Source: Pseudonocardia sp.
GTDB lineage: Bacteria; Actinomycetota; Actinomycetes; Mycobacteriales; Pseudonocardiaceae
Length of the DNA: 64,000 nucleotides
Direction of reading: 5' to 3'
Assembly: GCF_029263155.1 (NCBI RefSeq)
Contig: NZ_JAJCYB010000074.1
Span: 124,001 to 188,000 of the forward strand
The position numbers were made by a program, and so were the translations under genes. A model generated the notes under the pieces. That model was not told where the DNA came from. It searched no databases and worked only from the letters and a program-made list of their open reading frames with translations. Positions 48,634 through 57,264 of this stretch are shown here, one piece after another (the first letter of the stretch is position 1; each line of letters begins with the position of its first letter).

Positions 48634-49560
48634 TCAGGGCTCCCGGACCGCGTCCGGTGCATCCAGATCGTCCCGGATGCCGCGGAAGACCGGTTGGCGC
48701 AGGCGACCGTCCTTCGTCCAGCCGAGGTGGGCGACCTCGACGACGACACCGGGCTCGCACCAGTGCGCCCCCTCCGCGTCGAGGCGCGGGAGCCGCTCCG
48801 TGAACGGGGGTGACGGCGCCGCGAGCGTCGTGAGCCGCTCGCCCAGCACCCGCTGCACCGAGTCGCCGGCCAGGCCCGAGCCGACGCGCCCGGCGAACGC
48901 GAGGCCGGTCCGGTCGAGCACGCCGAGCAGCAGCGCCCCGATCCGCGAGGCGCTGGTGCGCTCCTCGCGCCAGCCACCCACCAGGCACGGCTGCGTGCGC
49001 CGGTGCGTCACCTTCACCCATCCCGGGCTGCGCCTGCCCGGTCGGTAGACCGACCCCCGCTGCTTCGCGACGACGCCCTCCATGCCGCGCTGCGCGGTGG
49101 CGTCGAGCAGCGCGGGCCCGTCGGTGTAGATCGGCGACAGCGACACCGTCGACAGTGGAGCGGCGTCCAGGCGCTCCAGGGTGGCTCGCCGCTCGTCGAA
49201 CGGCCTGTCGAGCAGCGACACCCCGTAGAGGCGCAGGATGTCGAAGGCCATGAACGTGACGGGCCGCGCCCGCGCCGCGCGCTCCTCGATGGGCCGGTGC
49301 ATGCGGTCGGCGAGCGCGGAGAAGCTCGGCACCCCGTTCTCCAGGAGCACGACCTCGCCGTCGAGCAGGACGTCGGGGGCCAGCGTGAGCAGGTCCGCGA
49401 GCTCGGGGAAGTGCGTCGTGACGTCACGGCCGCTGCGACTGCGCAGCGTGAGACGGGAGTCGGCGACGTCGGCGAGCAGCCGCATGCCGTCCCACTTCAC
49501 CTCGTAGAGCCAATCCGGGCCCGCCGGAAGGGCCCCAGGGGTGGCGAGCATGGGCTGCAC
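48634..49560 (-). CDS. ATP-dependent DNA ligase (LigD ligase-domain type)
   Basis: A 308-residue ligase with the adenylated lysine in YEVKWDGMRLL (about residue 22), LLDGEVV, FMAFDILRL, GMEGVVAK and WVKVTHRR, then an OB-fold C-terminal domain. It corresponds to the ligase module of LigD (or LigC) without polymerase or nuclease parts. It is divergent from ku, from 18 bases away, so it is a likely end-joining partner. GTG 49560 or ATG 49551 may be the start. Confidence 0.9.
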   Translation of the reverse strand: MQPMLATPGALPAGPDWLYEVKWDGMRLLADVADSRLTLRSRSGRDVTTHFPELADLLTLAPDVLLDGEVVLLENGVPSFSALADRMHRPIEERAARARPVTFMAFDILRLYGVSLLDRPFDERRATLERLDAAPLSTVSLSPIYTDGPALLDATAQRGMEGVVAKQRGSVYRPGRRSPGWVKVTHRRTQPCLVGGWREERTSASRIGALLLGVLDRTGLAFAGRVGSGLAGDSVQRVLGERLTTLAAPSPPFTERLPRLDAEGAHWCEPGVVVEVAHLGWTKDGRLRQPVFRGIRDDLDAPDAVREP

Positions 49561-49565
49561 CCGGT

Positions 49566-49572
49566 CATGCTG
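49566..49572. promoter_or_regulatory. Candidate back-to-back -10 elements for ligase and ku
   Basis: CATGCT (49566-49571, plus) lies 7 bases before the ku ATG, and CAGCAT (49572-49567, minus) lies 6 bases before the ligase GTG. Each is one base off TANNNT. The overlap suggests one symmetric bidirectional promoter. Prediction only. Confidence 0.35.
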
Positions 49573-49578
49573 ACATCC

Positions 49579-50490
49579 ATGCGGGCAATGTGGAGCGGGG
49601 CTGTGTCGTTCGGGCTGGTGAGCGTGCCGATCAAGCTGTATGCCGCCACGACCAACCACGACATCCGCTTCCACCAGGTGCACGGCGCCGACGGTGGTCG
49701 GATCAAGTACAAGCGCACCTGCTCCCTCGACGGCGAGGAGGTGGACTACGCCGACATCGTCAAGGGCTACGAGACCGACGACGGCGAGCTGATCACGCTC
49801 ACCGAGGAGGACATGGACGCGCTGCCCACGGCGACCGGTCACGAGATCGACGTGATCGAGTTCGTGCCGGCCGACCAGATCGACCCCCTGCTGTTCGACA
49901 AGTCCTACTACCTCGAACCCGAGGCGAAGGCGGCGAAGCCCTACGCCCTGCTGCGCGAGGCGCTGATCGACACCGACCGGATGGCCGTGGTCAAGGTGGC
50001 GCTGCGCCAGCGCGAGACGCTCGCGCTGCTGCGGGTGCGCGGCAAGGCGATCGTGCTGCAGACGATGCTGTGGCCCGACGAGGTGCGCGAGCCCGAGTTC
50101 GACATCCTCGACAACGACGTGGAGCTGCGGCCCCAGGAGCTGCAGATGGCGGCGTCGCTGGTGGAGAGCCTGGGCGCCGACTTCGATCCCGACGACTTCC
50201 ACGACGAGTACCGCGACGCCGTCGTCGCCATGATCGAGCAGAAGCGCTCCACGGGCGAGGCCCGCCCCGCCCCGGTCGCCGAGAAGGCGGGCGACGACGG
50301 CGACAGCATGACCGACCTGCTCACCGCGCTGCAGCGCAGCGTGGAGGCCGCACGGGCCGGGTCCGGCAAGGCGGAGCCCGAGCCGGAGGAGAAGCCGGCG
50401 GCGAAGAAGGCCCCGGCGCGCAAGCAGGCGGCGAAGAAGGCGGACGACGAGGACGCGGCCCCCCGCAAGCGCACCCGCAAGCCGGCCTGA
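49579..50490 (+). CDS. ku: Non-homologous end-joining protein Ku
   Basis: Binds DNA double-strand ends and recruits the ligase. The 303-residue protein begins MRAMWSGAVSFGLVSVPIKLYAATTNHDI, contains the Ku core (HQVHGADGGRIKYKRTCSLDGEEV) and ends in a lysine/arginine-rich tail (KPAAKKAPARKQAAKKA) that binds DNA in some homologues. ATG 49579 matches the usual family start; ATG 49567 is possible. Divergent from the ligase gene. Confidence 0.95.
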   Translation: MRAMWSGAVSFGLVSVPIKLYAATTNHDIRFHQVHGADGGRIKYKRTCSLDGEEVDYADIVKGYETDDGELITLTEEDMDALPTATGHEIDVIEFVPADQIDPLLFDKSYYLEPEAKAAKPYALLREALIDTDRMAVVKVALRQRETLALLRVRGKAIVLQTMLWPDEVREPEFDILDNDVELRPQELQMAASLVESLGADFDPDDFHDEYRDAVVAMIEQKRSTGEARPAPVAEKAGDDGDSMTDLLTALQRSVEAARAGSGKAEPEPEEKPAAKKAPARKQAAKKADDEDAAPRKRTRKPA

Positions 50491-50536
50491 CCCGGTTCGC
50501 CGCGACACCACGAGCGTCTCGCAGACCTACCACGTC

Positions 50537-50600
50537 CGCGCAGACCGTCCGGCGCCTGCGACGAGCCGATGGGTCTGCGCGCGCCCGGACGGTCTGCGCG
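50537..50600. terminator. 15-bp inverted repeat between convergent ku and LCP genes
   Basis: CGCGCAGACCGTCCG at 50537-50551 pairs perfectly with CGGACGGTCTGCGCG at 50586-50600. A partial third copy (GGTCTGCGCGCG) lies inside the loop. It is probably a dispersed repeat acting as a two-way transcript end. Confidence 0.6.
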
Positions 50601-50621
50601 ACCGGCCACCACCCTCGCGGC

Positions 50622-51836
50622 TCAGGGGCCGAGCGCGCTGCCCGACGGGACCTCGTCCACGGCCAGGGCGTCGAACAGCGCCAGGGCCCGGTCGCGGTCC
50701 CAGTTCACGACGCCGTCGCGGACCGGCACCGTGGTGGTGACGCCGCCGTCGCTGACGCCACGCATGGCCAGGCCGAACGCCGCCAGGTGCCAGACGTGGG
50801 TGCCGTCGTCCACGGTGATGGCGCTGGACAGCCCGGTGGCCAGCGGGACCACCCGGAACGGGTTGAGCAGCGTGGCCGGGCTGGTGACCTTCGACAGCAG
50901 CGCGGAGATGAACGCGCGCTGGCGCTCGACGCGGCCGAAGTCCGAGCTCGCCGTGGCGCGCGTACGCACGTAGCCCAGCGCGGTGGCCTGGTCGAGCGTC
51001 TGGCAGCCCGCCTCGATGTCAAGCGCGGCCTTGGGGTCCTCGATGGCCTCGGGCACGCAGAGGTCCACGCCGCCCACCGCGTCGACGACGCTGACGAACC
51101 CGGTGAACCCGATCTGCACGTAGTGGTCGATCTCCAGACCCGTGGCGCCCTCCACCGTGCGCACCAGCAGGCCCGGGCCGCCGCCCTCGCCGTCCGACTC
51201 ACCCCGCCCGTAGGCAGAATTGATCTTGTGGCGGCCGTGGCCCGGGATGTCGACCATCGAGTCGCGCGGGATGCTGACCAGCGTCGACGGCCCGCCTCCG
51301 GTGTGCAACAGCATGATCGTGTCGGTGAGCTCGGACTCCGGATCGCCGGTGGCGAGCTCGGCGCGCTGCTCCTCGGTGAGCTCGGCCCGGCTGTCGGACC
51401 CGACGATCAGGTAGTTCGTGCCCTCGGAGGTGGCGTCGCTCTCCGACGGCAGGGCGTCGACCCGGTCCAGGGTGGTGTCGATGTACACGGCGAACCCGAT
51501 CACGAGGAACAGCACCACCCCGAGGGTCGTGCCGATGCGGCGGCGCCAGTCCGGGCGGCGGGGTGGCCGCGACGCCGCCGGCCGGTGCGGGGGCGGGCCG
51601 GACGGGCGGCGCTGCGGGCCGCCGGGGCGCCGCGGCGGGGGCCGGCGTGGGGCGTCCCGTCCGGGCGGGAGCACGGAGGTCTCCTGCACCGGTCTCGGGT
51701 TCACCGGCGGCCGGTGACCTCCCGGGGGCGGCGGCCAGGACGGCGGGAGCGGGGACGGCGGCCGGGGACGCTGGGGCTGCTGCCCCCAGCCGGGCCCGCC
51801 TCCCCGCCTCGGCGGGTTCCCACCTCGCTCGTTCAT
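50622..51836 (-). CDS. LytR-CpsA-Psr (LCP) family cell-wall glycopolymer ligase
   Basis: A 404-residue enzyme that attaches secondary polymers to peptidoglycan. A proline/arginine-rich cytosolic tail of about 105 residues leads to one membrane helix (TTLGVVLFLVIGFAVYI) and an extracytoplasmic LCP domain with NYLIVGSDSRAEL, DTIMLLHTGGG, STLVSIPRDSMVDIPGHGRHKINSAY and VDAVGGVDLCVPEAI. The ribosome binding site GAGGGAG supports ATG 51836. Convergent with ku. Confidence 0.92.
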   Translation of the reverse strand: MNERGGNPPRRGGGPGWGQQPQRPRPPSPLPPSWPPPPGGHRPPVNPRPVQETSVLPPGRDAPRRPPPRRPGGPQRRPSGPPPHRPAASRPPRRPDWRRRIGTTLGVVLFLVIGFAVYIDTTLDRVDALPSESDATSEGTNYLIVGSDSRAELTEEQRAELATGDPESELTDTIMLLHTGGGPSTLVSIPRDSMVDIPGHGRHKINSAYGRGESDGEGGGPGLLVRTVEGATGLEIDHYVQIGFTGFVSVVDAVGGVDLCVPEAIEDPKAALDIEAGCQTLDQATALGYVRTRATASSDFGRVERQRAFISALLSKVTSPATLLNPFRVVPLATGLSSAITVDDGTHVWHLAAFGLAMRGVSDGGVTTTVPVRDGVVNWDRDRALALFDALAVDEVPSGSALGP

Positions 51837-51982
51837 CGCACTCCCTCGCTGCGCCGGCCGGTACCGCGCGGGCACGCCCGACCGGACGATCACCGGCCGG
51901 TCACGATACGCGCGCGGGGTCACGGGCCTTCGCAGTACAGGACGTGCGACATCCCGCCGGGGTTCCGGGCACGGGCCGGGGC

Positions 51983-52504
51983 TCAGCCCTCCAGGAGCGG
52001 CTCGCCCTCGAAGATCCCCAGCTGCTCGGCGTAGAACTCGATGCCGACGCCGTTGGGATCGCGGATGTAGAGGCTGTTGTGGATACCGCGGTCCGGGCCG
52101 ATGTAGGCGATGCCGGCCTCGTCCAGGCGCGCGCGGGCGGCCGCGAACTCCTCGTCGGTCGTCGACAGCGCGATGTGCTGCACCGCGCCGATCGTCTCGG
52201 AGAAGTCGGGGTGGTCGTGGCCGGGGAAGTCGAAGAAGCCGAGCAGGTTGCGGTTGCCGATGTCGAAGAAGAAGTGGCTCGACCCGGCGTAGTCGCGGTT
52301 CTCCACGAGCTCCACCAGCGGGAACCCGAGGACGTCCTGGTAGAAGCGGATCGTCTCCTCGACGTCGCGGCAGATCAGGGCGGCATGGTGCACGCCGCGC
52401 ACGGTGCTGGCCGGCCGTTCGGCGATCGGTGTGAGGTACTTGTCCTTCAGCTCGGCACGGCGCGCGCGCACGGCGTCGAGTTCGGCACCCTCGGGCTGGG
52501 GCAT
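51983..52504 (-). CDS. VOC-family (glyoxalase/dioxygenase fold) protein
   Basis: A 173-residue protein with two beta-alpha-beta-beta-beta halves: HHAALICRDVEETIRFYQDVLGFPLVE and QHIALSTTDEEFAAARARLDEAGI, ending IRDPNGVGIEFYAEQ. Likely metal ligands are His 39 or 40, His in QHIAL and Glu near IEFYAE, the usual set. The substrate is unknown. ATG 52504 follows GAAGGGA. Single gene on the minus strand. Confidence 0.88.
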   Translation of the reverse strand: MPQPEGAELDAVRARRAELKDKYLTPIAERPASTVRGVHHAALICRDVEETIRFYQDVLGFPLVELVENRDYAGSSHFFFDIGNRNLLGFFDFPGHDHPDFSETIGAVQHIALSTTDEEFAAARARLDEAGIAYIGPDRGIHNSLYIRDPNGVGIEFYAEQLGIFEGEPLLEG

Positions 52505-52590
52505 CGGAGGAATCCCTTCTTCGGAGCGGGCTGTGACCCGACCAACGGTAGTTGTGCGATCAACATTCCGCCTGTGGGGTACACCAGGGT

Positions 52591-53196
52591 ATGGACGAAC
52601 GCTTCGACGGGTGGATCGCCGGTCTCGGCACGCGATCCGGGCTGCGTGCCGTCGTCGGCATCTGGCCGCGCTCGCCCCTCGGATCCTTCACCGACGTCAT
52701 GGTGGAGACGGCGGGCGGTCACCGCCTGCTGCTGGCGCCGTCGGCGGAGGTGGCCGAGTTCGTCGCCGCCACCTACGTGTTCGACGAGGTGCGCGTCGGG
52801 CCCGTGCGCAGCCGCACCGACGGCACGCGCTGGGCGGTCGACGCGGACCCGTTGGCCCTGGAGTTCACCGTCGGCGGGCGCCCACCGCTGGGCACGCTGC
52901 TGCGGACCGTTCCGCGGCCGCTGGCCCGACACCCGCGCTGGATCTCGGTGATCGACGGCATCGCGCGCCGCGCGCTGCCCGGCGTGCGCACCCGCGGCAG
53001 CGCCGGTGGGGGCCGCGAGGAGTTCTACGGCGCGCTCGACCTGCACCGCATCACGGCCGCCACCGTGCACTGGCAGGGCACCGACCGGGGCGGCCTGGCG
53101 CCCGTGGACCCGCCCGTACGGTTCGGGTTCGGGTCGACTCCGCGCACGCCGGCGCTGGCCCGCATCACGACCGTGGTGCGCAGCACCGCCGGGTGA
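52591..53196 (+). CDS. Hypothetical protein
   Basis: A 201-residue soluble protein with no signal peptide. It reads MDERFDGWIAGLGTRSGLRAVVGIWPRSPLGSFTDVMVETAGGHRLLLAPSAEVAEFV and continues as mixed alpha/beta sequence. I recognise no domain. The start ATG 52591 was chosen because the 13 codons before it look like promoter DNA. Divergent from the VOC gene. Confidence 0.65.
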   Translation: MDERFDGWIAGLGTRSGLRAVVGIWPRSPLGSFTDVMVETAGGHRLLLAPSAEVAEFVAATYVFDEVRVGPVRSRTDGTRWAVDADPLALEFTVGGRPPLGTLLRTVPRPLARHPRWISVIDGIARRALPGVRTRGSAGGGREEFYGALDLHRITAATVHWQGTDRGGLAPVDPPVRFGFGSTPRTPALARITTVVRSTAG

Positions 53197-53301
53197 CCGG
53201 CCGATCCCGCCACCAACGGCACGATCGCCCACCCGGGGCGTACGGGCCTGCCGTTCGTCGTCGGGCACCGGGGTGGACGCGGCCCCCATGCACGGGCGCC
53301 G

Positions 53302-54015
53302 CTACAGCCAGCGGGGCGGCTCGGGGACGGCGCCGGTGGACGCGGTCACCGCGCCGTCGCGGCCGGTGAGCCAGCCGAGCACGCCGGCCGCCATGCCCCG
53401 CACCTCGACCGGATCACCGTCCGCCGGGCCGAGGTTCCAGGTCCGGCCGCTGTCGGTGGCGGTGAGCACCGCGGACGGACAGCCGTCCTTGCCCGACAGT
53501 GCCCCGACGACGTCGTCGAGCATCGTGTCGACGACGTCGGGCGGCAGGTCGTCCACGGACGCGCCGGAACCGAGGTCGACGGCGTGCAGCCACACCTCGC
53601 GCACCCGCATCCACGGCACCGCGGTCGCCGGGATCACGCGACCCTGCGCGCTGCGCACCTGCGCCTCCCAGCCGCCGCCGTCCAGCGCGGCGAGCGCGGC
53701 GTCGAGGTCCTCGGCCGTGCTGCCGAGCTCGCGGCGCAGCGTGGCGGCCGGGGCCGTGGCGGTGGCGGCGATGTCGGCGTCGCGCTGCTGGGCATCGGCG
53801 TACATCGGGGTCTCGACGCCCGTACGGGCCCAGGTCGCGAGCCGCGTCAGCGCCTCGGCGTTGCGGGCGACGTGCGCCACGACATGGGCGCGCGTCCAGC
53901 CCGGCAGCGCGCTCGGGGCGCGCAGCGCGTCGTCGGGCAGGGCGTCGACGAGCTGCACCAGGAACTCCGTGCCCGCCCCCATCCACGGCAGCGTCCGGTG
54001 GACGTCGCTTGTCAT
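53302..54015 (-). CDS. Mycothiol-dependent maleylpyruvate isomerase-family enzyme
   Basis: A 237-residue member of the MDMPI family: an N-terminal four-helix metal-binding domain (TEFLVQLVDALPDDAL, LPGWTRAHVVAHVARNAEALTRLATWA, and a later histidine in REVWLHAVDL, giving the H, E/Q and H metal ligands) and a C-terminal MDMPI_C domain. Reactions range from maleylpyruvate isomerisation to other mycothiol-linked steps; no gentisate-pathway gene lies nearby. ATG 54015 has GGAGGGATC and overlaps the previous small ORF. Confidence 0.9.
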   Translation of the reverse strand: MTSDVHRTLPWMGAGTEFLVQLVDALPDDALRAPSALPGWTRAHVVAHVARNAEALTRLATWARTGVETPMYADAQQRDADIAATATAPAATLRRELGSTAEDLDAALAALDGGGWEAQVRSAQGRVIPATAVPWMRVREVWLHAVDLGSGASVDDLPPDVVDTMLDDVVGALSGKDGCPSAVLTATDSGRTWNLGPADGDPVEVRGMAAGVLGWLTGRDGAVTASTGAVPEPPRWL

Positions 54016-54146
54016 GATCCCTCCAGCAGCGCCCGCAGCGCCTTCTCGTCGATCTCGCCGGCCCTCGTGACCGGCCGCCCGAAACCGCGCCGCGCCGGCC
54101 ACGTGCAGGAGTCTCGCACCTCGGCCGGGGCCGCCGGTGCCGTCAT
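54012..54146 (-). CDS. Possible 44-residue protein coupled to the MDMPI gene
   Basis: MTAPAAPAEVRDSCTWPARRGFGRP ... EIDEKALRALLEGS; its TGA overlaps the next ATG as ATGA, the arrangement of a real coupled gene. No family recognised. The start is not supported by a ribosome binding site. It could be a leader ORF. Confidence 0.4.
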   Translation of the reverse strand: MTAPAAPAEVRDSCTWPARRGFGRPVTRAGEIDEKALRALLEGS

Positions 54147-54233
54147 GGGGTGTGTACCGCGGGAACGGACGGCCCGGAGGCCCGGCTCAACGCCCCAGCC
54201 GCCGCGGGGGAGGTCGTCTCGCGGTACCCGCAC

Positions 54234-55313
54234 TCACGTCGTCACCCGGCGGTGCTCCACCAGCGCCAGTGCGGCCCGCAGCGCGCTGGCCGCGTCGAGG
54301 GTGGCGTCTCGGGCGGCGGCGCTGACCGCGCTGAAGCTGGCATAGCCGTGCACCAGCCCGGGGAAGCGGCGCGCCACCACCGGCACACCGTCGGACCGCA
54401 GCCGCTCCGCGAGCTCCTCGCCCTCGTCGCGCAGGGGGTCGAACCCGGCCGTGGACAGGTAGACCGGAGGCATACCGGTGAAACCCTCGGCACGCAGGAT
54501 GGCGCCGCGCCGGTCGTCGTCCGGGATCCCCTCGGGCAGGTACAGGCGCTCCAGTTCGGCGAGCAACGCCGCGGTGAGGCCGAAGCCGGTGCCGAAGGTC
54601 TCCCGCGAACCACCCCGGCGGCCGGCGTCGGCGACCGGGTAGAGCGCCAGCACGAATGCCGGTGCGCACTCCCCCCGCTGCTGGTGGGCGACCACGAGCG
54701 CGAGGTTGGCGCCCGCGCTGTCCCCACCGACGGCGACGAGCTCCGGGCGGGCGCCGAGCGCCGCCGCGCCGTCCCGGGCTCCGCGGTACGCGGCGATCGC
54801 GTCCTCCAGTGCCGCGGGGTACGGCGCCTCCGGCGCGAGCCGGTAGTCCACCGACAGGATCCGGACGCCCGACTGCGCGGCCAGCAGCCGGCACAGGGGG
54901 TCGGTGGACGCGAGGCTGCCCAGCACGAATCCGCCGCCGTGGAAGTAGACGAGCAGCCCGGAGCTCTCCGGCGCCGACGGCGGGACGTAGAGCCGCGCGG
55001 CCAGCGGCCCGGCGTCACCGGGCACCTCGACGTCGCGGGTCAGCACGTCGTCGAGACCGGGTTCGGCCGTGACCTCGGCCGCGAGGTCGGCCTGACGGCG
55101 CTGCTCGGCGAGCGCCGCCTGGTCGACCACCCCGCCGTCGCGGCTGGCGAGCGCCGTGGTGACCCGTCCGAGCAGCTGCAGATCGAGATCGAGCACCTGC
55201 CCGTCGGCCCGCACCGGGGGGCCGGCCAGGGCCCGCTTGGCCGCGGACGGCAGCCCGAACAGCGCCCGGAACCCCCACCGCAGCGCCCGCACCCGAACCG
55301 TCGTGCCGATCAT
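54234..55313 (-). CDS. Alpha/beta hydrolase, HSL-type esterase
   Basis: A 359-residue esterase of the hormone-sensitive-lipase group. It has the oxyanion HGGG in YFHGGGFVLGS, the nucleophile in GGDSAGANLAL, the acid in STAGFDPLRDEG and the histidine in GLVHGYASF. No signal peptide; about 110 residues precede the catalytic part. It would cleave short- or medium-chain esters. It lies downstream of tetR on the same strand, but 19-bp repeats in between suggest separate transcription. ATG 55313. Confidence 0.9.
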   Translation of the reverse strand: MIGTTVRVRALRWGFRALFGLPSAAKRALAGPPVRADGQVLDLDLQLLGRVTTALASRDGGVVDQAALAEQRRQADLAAEVTAEPGLDDVLTRDVEVPGDAGPLAARLYVPPSAPESSGLLVYFHGGGFVLGSLASTDPLCRLLAAQSGVRILSVDYRLAPEAPYPAALEDAIAAYRGARDGAAALGARPELVAVGGDSAGANLALVVAHQQRGECAPAFVLALYPVADAGRRGGSRETFGTGFGLTAALLAELERLYLPEGIPDDDRRGAILRAEGFTGMPPVYLSTAGFDPLRDEGEELAERLRSDGVPVVARRFPGLVHGYASFSAVSAAARDATLDAASALRAALALVEHRRVTT

Positions 55314-55363
55314 GGCTCGACGGTACGCCCGCCGCTGCGGGCGGCGCCGCTCCGTTCGACGGA

Positions 55364-55450
55364 GGTCACAGCGCTTCTCGCAGGTCACAGCGCCTCTCAC
55401 AGGTCACAGCGCTCTCTGCAGATCACGGCACTCTCCGCAGATCACGGCTG
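55364..55450. repeat. 19-bp tandem repeat array after tetR
   Basis: Units start GGTCACAGCGCTTCTCGCA (55364), then 55383, 55402, 55421 and a partial at 55440, with 3 to 6 differences in the diverged copies. The last copy overlaps the tetR stop codon. Each unit contains an AGCGCT-like half palindrome. Confidence 0.85.
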
Positions 55451-56017
55451 CGACAGACCGTGCAGGAGCAGCGACGCGAGGTGGTCGTAGGCCTCGGCGT
55501 CGGCGAGCCCGGTGGCCGCCGCGACGCGCCGTTGCTGGATCCGCACCGTGACCGAGGTGACGACGTCGGCCGCGAACGCCACGTGGACGTCGCGGAACGC
55601 CCCCGCCGCGACCCCGTCGGTGATCAGTTCCCCCACCCGCCGCGCCGCGGCCCGGGTGTTGCGCTCGTACACCTCGGCGGCCGGGGCGAACGCGGCGACG
55701 TCGTCGAAGAAGCGCGCCGACGCCGGGGCCAGCTCGGTGGACACGGCGCGCAGGTAGGCGGCGATCCGCTCCTCGGGGGTCCGCGAGTCGTCCAGGCTCG
55801 CCTCGACCCGGCCGGTGGCGCCGCGGAAGAAGTGCACCACCGCGGCGCGGACGAGCTGCTCCTTGCTGCCGGCCAGGGCGTAGAGGGTGCGCTTGGAGCA
55901 GCGCAGGCGCGCGGCGAGGTCGTCGAGTGTCAGGTGGGCGAATCCCTCGGCGAGCAGGAGCTCGACCAGCGCGTCGAACAGCTCGGTGTGCCGTGCGGTG
56001 CCCCGGACCTGCGTCAC
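55442..56017 (-). CDS. TetR-family regulator
   Basis: A 191-residue repressor. The N-terminal helix-turn-helix (FDALVELLLAEGFAHLTLDDLAARLRCSKRTLYALAGSKEQLV) is typical; the C-terminal ligand domain is helical. It is divergent from the acyl-CoA dehydrogenase gene across an 18-bp palindrome and likely represses both, with an acyl-CoA or similar inducer (inference). GTG 56017 has GAGGTGG upstream. Confidence 0.9.
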   Translation of the reverse strand: MTQVRGTARHTELFDALVELLLAEGFAHLTLDDLAARLRCSKRTLYALAGSKEQLVRAAVVHFFRGATGRVEASLDDSRTPEERIAAYLRAVSTELAPASARFFDDVAAFAPAAEVYERNTRAAARRVGELITDGVAAGAFRDVHVAFAADVVTSVTVRIQQRRVAAATGLADAEAYDHLASLLLHGLSQP

Positions 56018-56049
56018 ATCGCCACCTCGTCCCCCGTACGCTATCGTTA

Positions 56050-56067
56050 ACGGTACTCAAGTACCGT
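56050..56067. promoter_or_regulatory. TetR operator palindrome
   Basis: ACGGTACT-ca-AGTACCGT is an 8+2+8 perfect palindrome between the divergent tetR and acyl-CoA dehydrogenase genes. It is surrounded by further TACGCTA/TAGCGTA half sites. Size, symmetry and position fit a TetR operator. Confidence 0.75.
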
Positions 56068-56093
56068 GTAGCGTACCGATTCTGGAGCCCGAC

Positions 56094-57233
56094 ATGGCCG
56101 TCGACCGGCTGCTGCCCACGAGCGAGGCCACCGACCTGCTCGCCCTCGTCCGCGACATCGCCGACAAGGAGCTGGCGCCGCGCGTCGAGGAGCACGAGAG
56201 GACCGAGACCTACCCCGAGGGCCTGTTCGCCACCCTCGCCGAGGCCGGCCTGCTCGGGCTGCCGTACCCGGAGGAGCACGGCGGCGGCGGGCAGCCCTAC
56301 GAGGTGTACCTGCAGGTGCTCGAGGAGTTCGCGGCCCGCTGGGCCGCGGTCGCCGTGGCACTGTCGGTGCACGGCCTGTCCTGCCACCCGATGGCGGCGT
56401 TCGGCACCCGGGAGCAGCAGGCCAGGTGGCTGCCGCGGATGCTCGCCGGCGAGATCATCGGGGGCTACTCGCTGTCCGAGCCGCAGGCCGGATCCGACGC
56501 CGCCGCGCTGACCTGCAAGGCCGAGCAGGTCGACGCGGGGTACAGGATCACCGGCACGAAGGCGTGGATCACACACGGCGGGATCGTCGACTTCTACGCG
56601 CTGTTCGCCCGCACGGGCGAGGGGTCGCGCGGGGTCTCGTGCTTCCTCGCCCCGGGGCAGGTCGACGGACTCACCTTCGGCAGGCCCGAGGAGAAGATGG
56701 GCCTGCACGCCGTCCCCACCGTCACCGCGAACTGGGACGGCGCGGTCATCGAGGCCGACCGGCTCATCGGCGCGGAGGGCGACGGCCTGCCGATCGCGTT
56801 CTCCGCGCTCGACTCCGGACGGCTCGGGATCGCCGCCGTCGCCACCGGGCTGGCCCAGTCCGCGCTCGACGCGGCCGTCGACTACGCCCACGAGCGCAGC
56901 GCGTTCGGCAAGAAGATCATCGACCACCAGGGGCTGGGCTTCCTGCTCGCCGACATGGCCGCCGCCGTCGACTCCGCCCGTGCCACCTACCTCGACGCCG
57001 CCCGCCGCCGCGACGCGGGCCGCGACTACTCCCGGCAGGCCAGCGTGGCCAAGCTCGTCGCCACCGACGCGGCCATGAAGGTCACCACCGACGCCGTGCA
57101 GGTGCTCGGCGGCTACGGCTACACCCGCGACTTCCCCGTCGAGCGCTACATGCGCGAGGCCAAGATCATGCAGATCTTCGAGGGCACCAACCAGATCCAG
57201 CGCCTCGTGATCAGCCGCAAGCTCGCCCGCTGA
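56094..57233 (+). CDS. Acyl-CoA dehydrogenase
   Basis: A 379-residue flavoenzyme that makes the alpha,beta double bond in acyl-CoA. It has YSLSEPQAGSDAAAL, TGTKAWITHGG, the family stretch YAHERSAFGKKIIDHQGLGFLLADM, and near the end the catalytic glutamate in MQIFEGTNQIQRLVISRKLAR. ATG 56094 follows CTGGAG. It forms an operon with the SDR gene under TetR control, suggesting breakdown of a fatty or branched acyl-CoA. Confidence 0.94.
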   Translation: MAVDRLLPTSEATDLLALVRDIADKELAPRVEEHERTETYPEGLFATLAEAGLLGLPYPEEHGGGGQPYEVYLQVLEEFAARWAAVAVALSVHGLSCHPMAAFGTREQQARWLPRMLAGEIIGGYSLSEPQAGSDAAALTCKAEQVDAGYRITGTKAWITHGGIVDFYALFARTGEGSRGVSCFLAPGQVDGLTFGRPEEKMGLHAVPTVTANWDGAVIEADRLIGAEGDGLPIAFSALDSGRLGIAAVATGLAQSALDAAVDYAHERSAFGKKIIDHQGLGFLLADMAAAVDSARATYLDAARRRDAGRDYSRQASVAKLVATDAAMKVTTDAVQVLGGYGYTRDFPVERYMREAKIMQIFEGTNQIQRLVISRKLAR

Positions 57234-57264
57234 CGCTCCCCCACACCCCGATCAGGAGATCACC

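Noticed and set aside
55364..55450. Short CRISPR array
   Set aside because: Units are contiguous tandem repeats without spacers.
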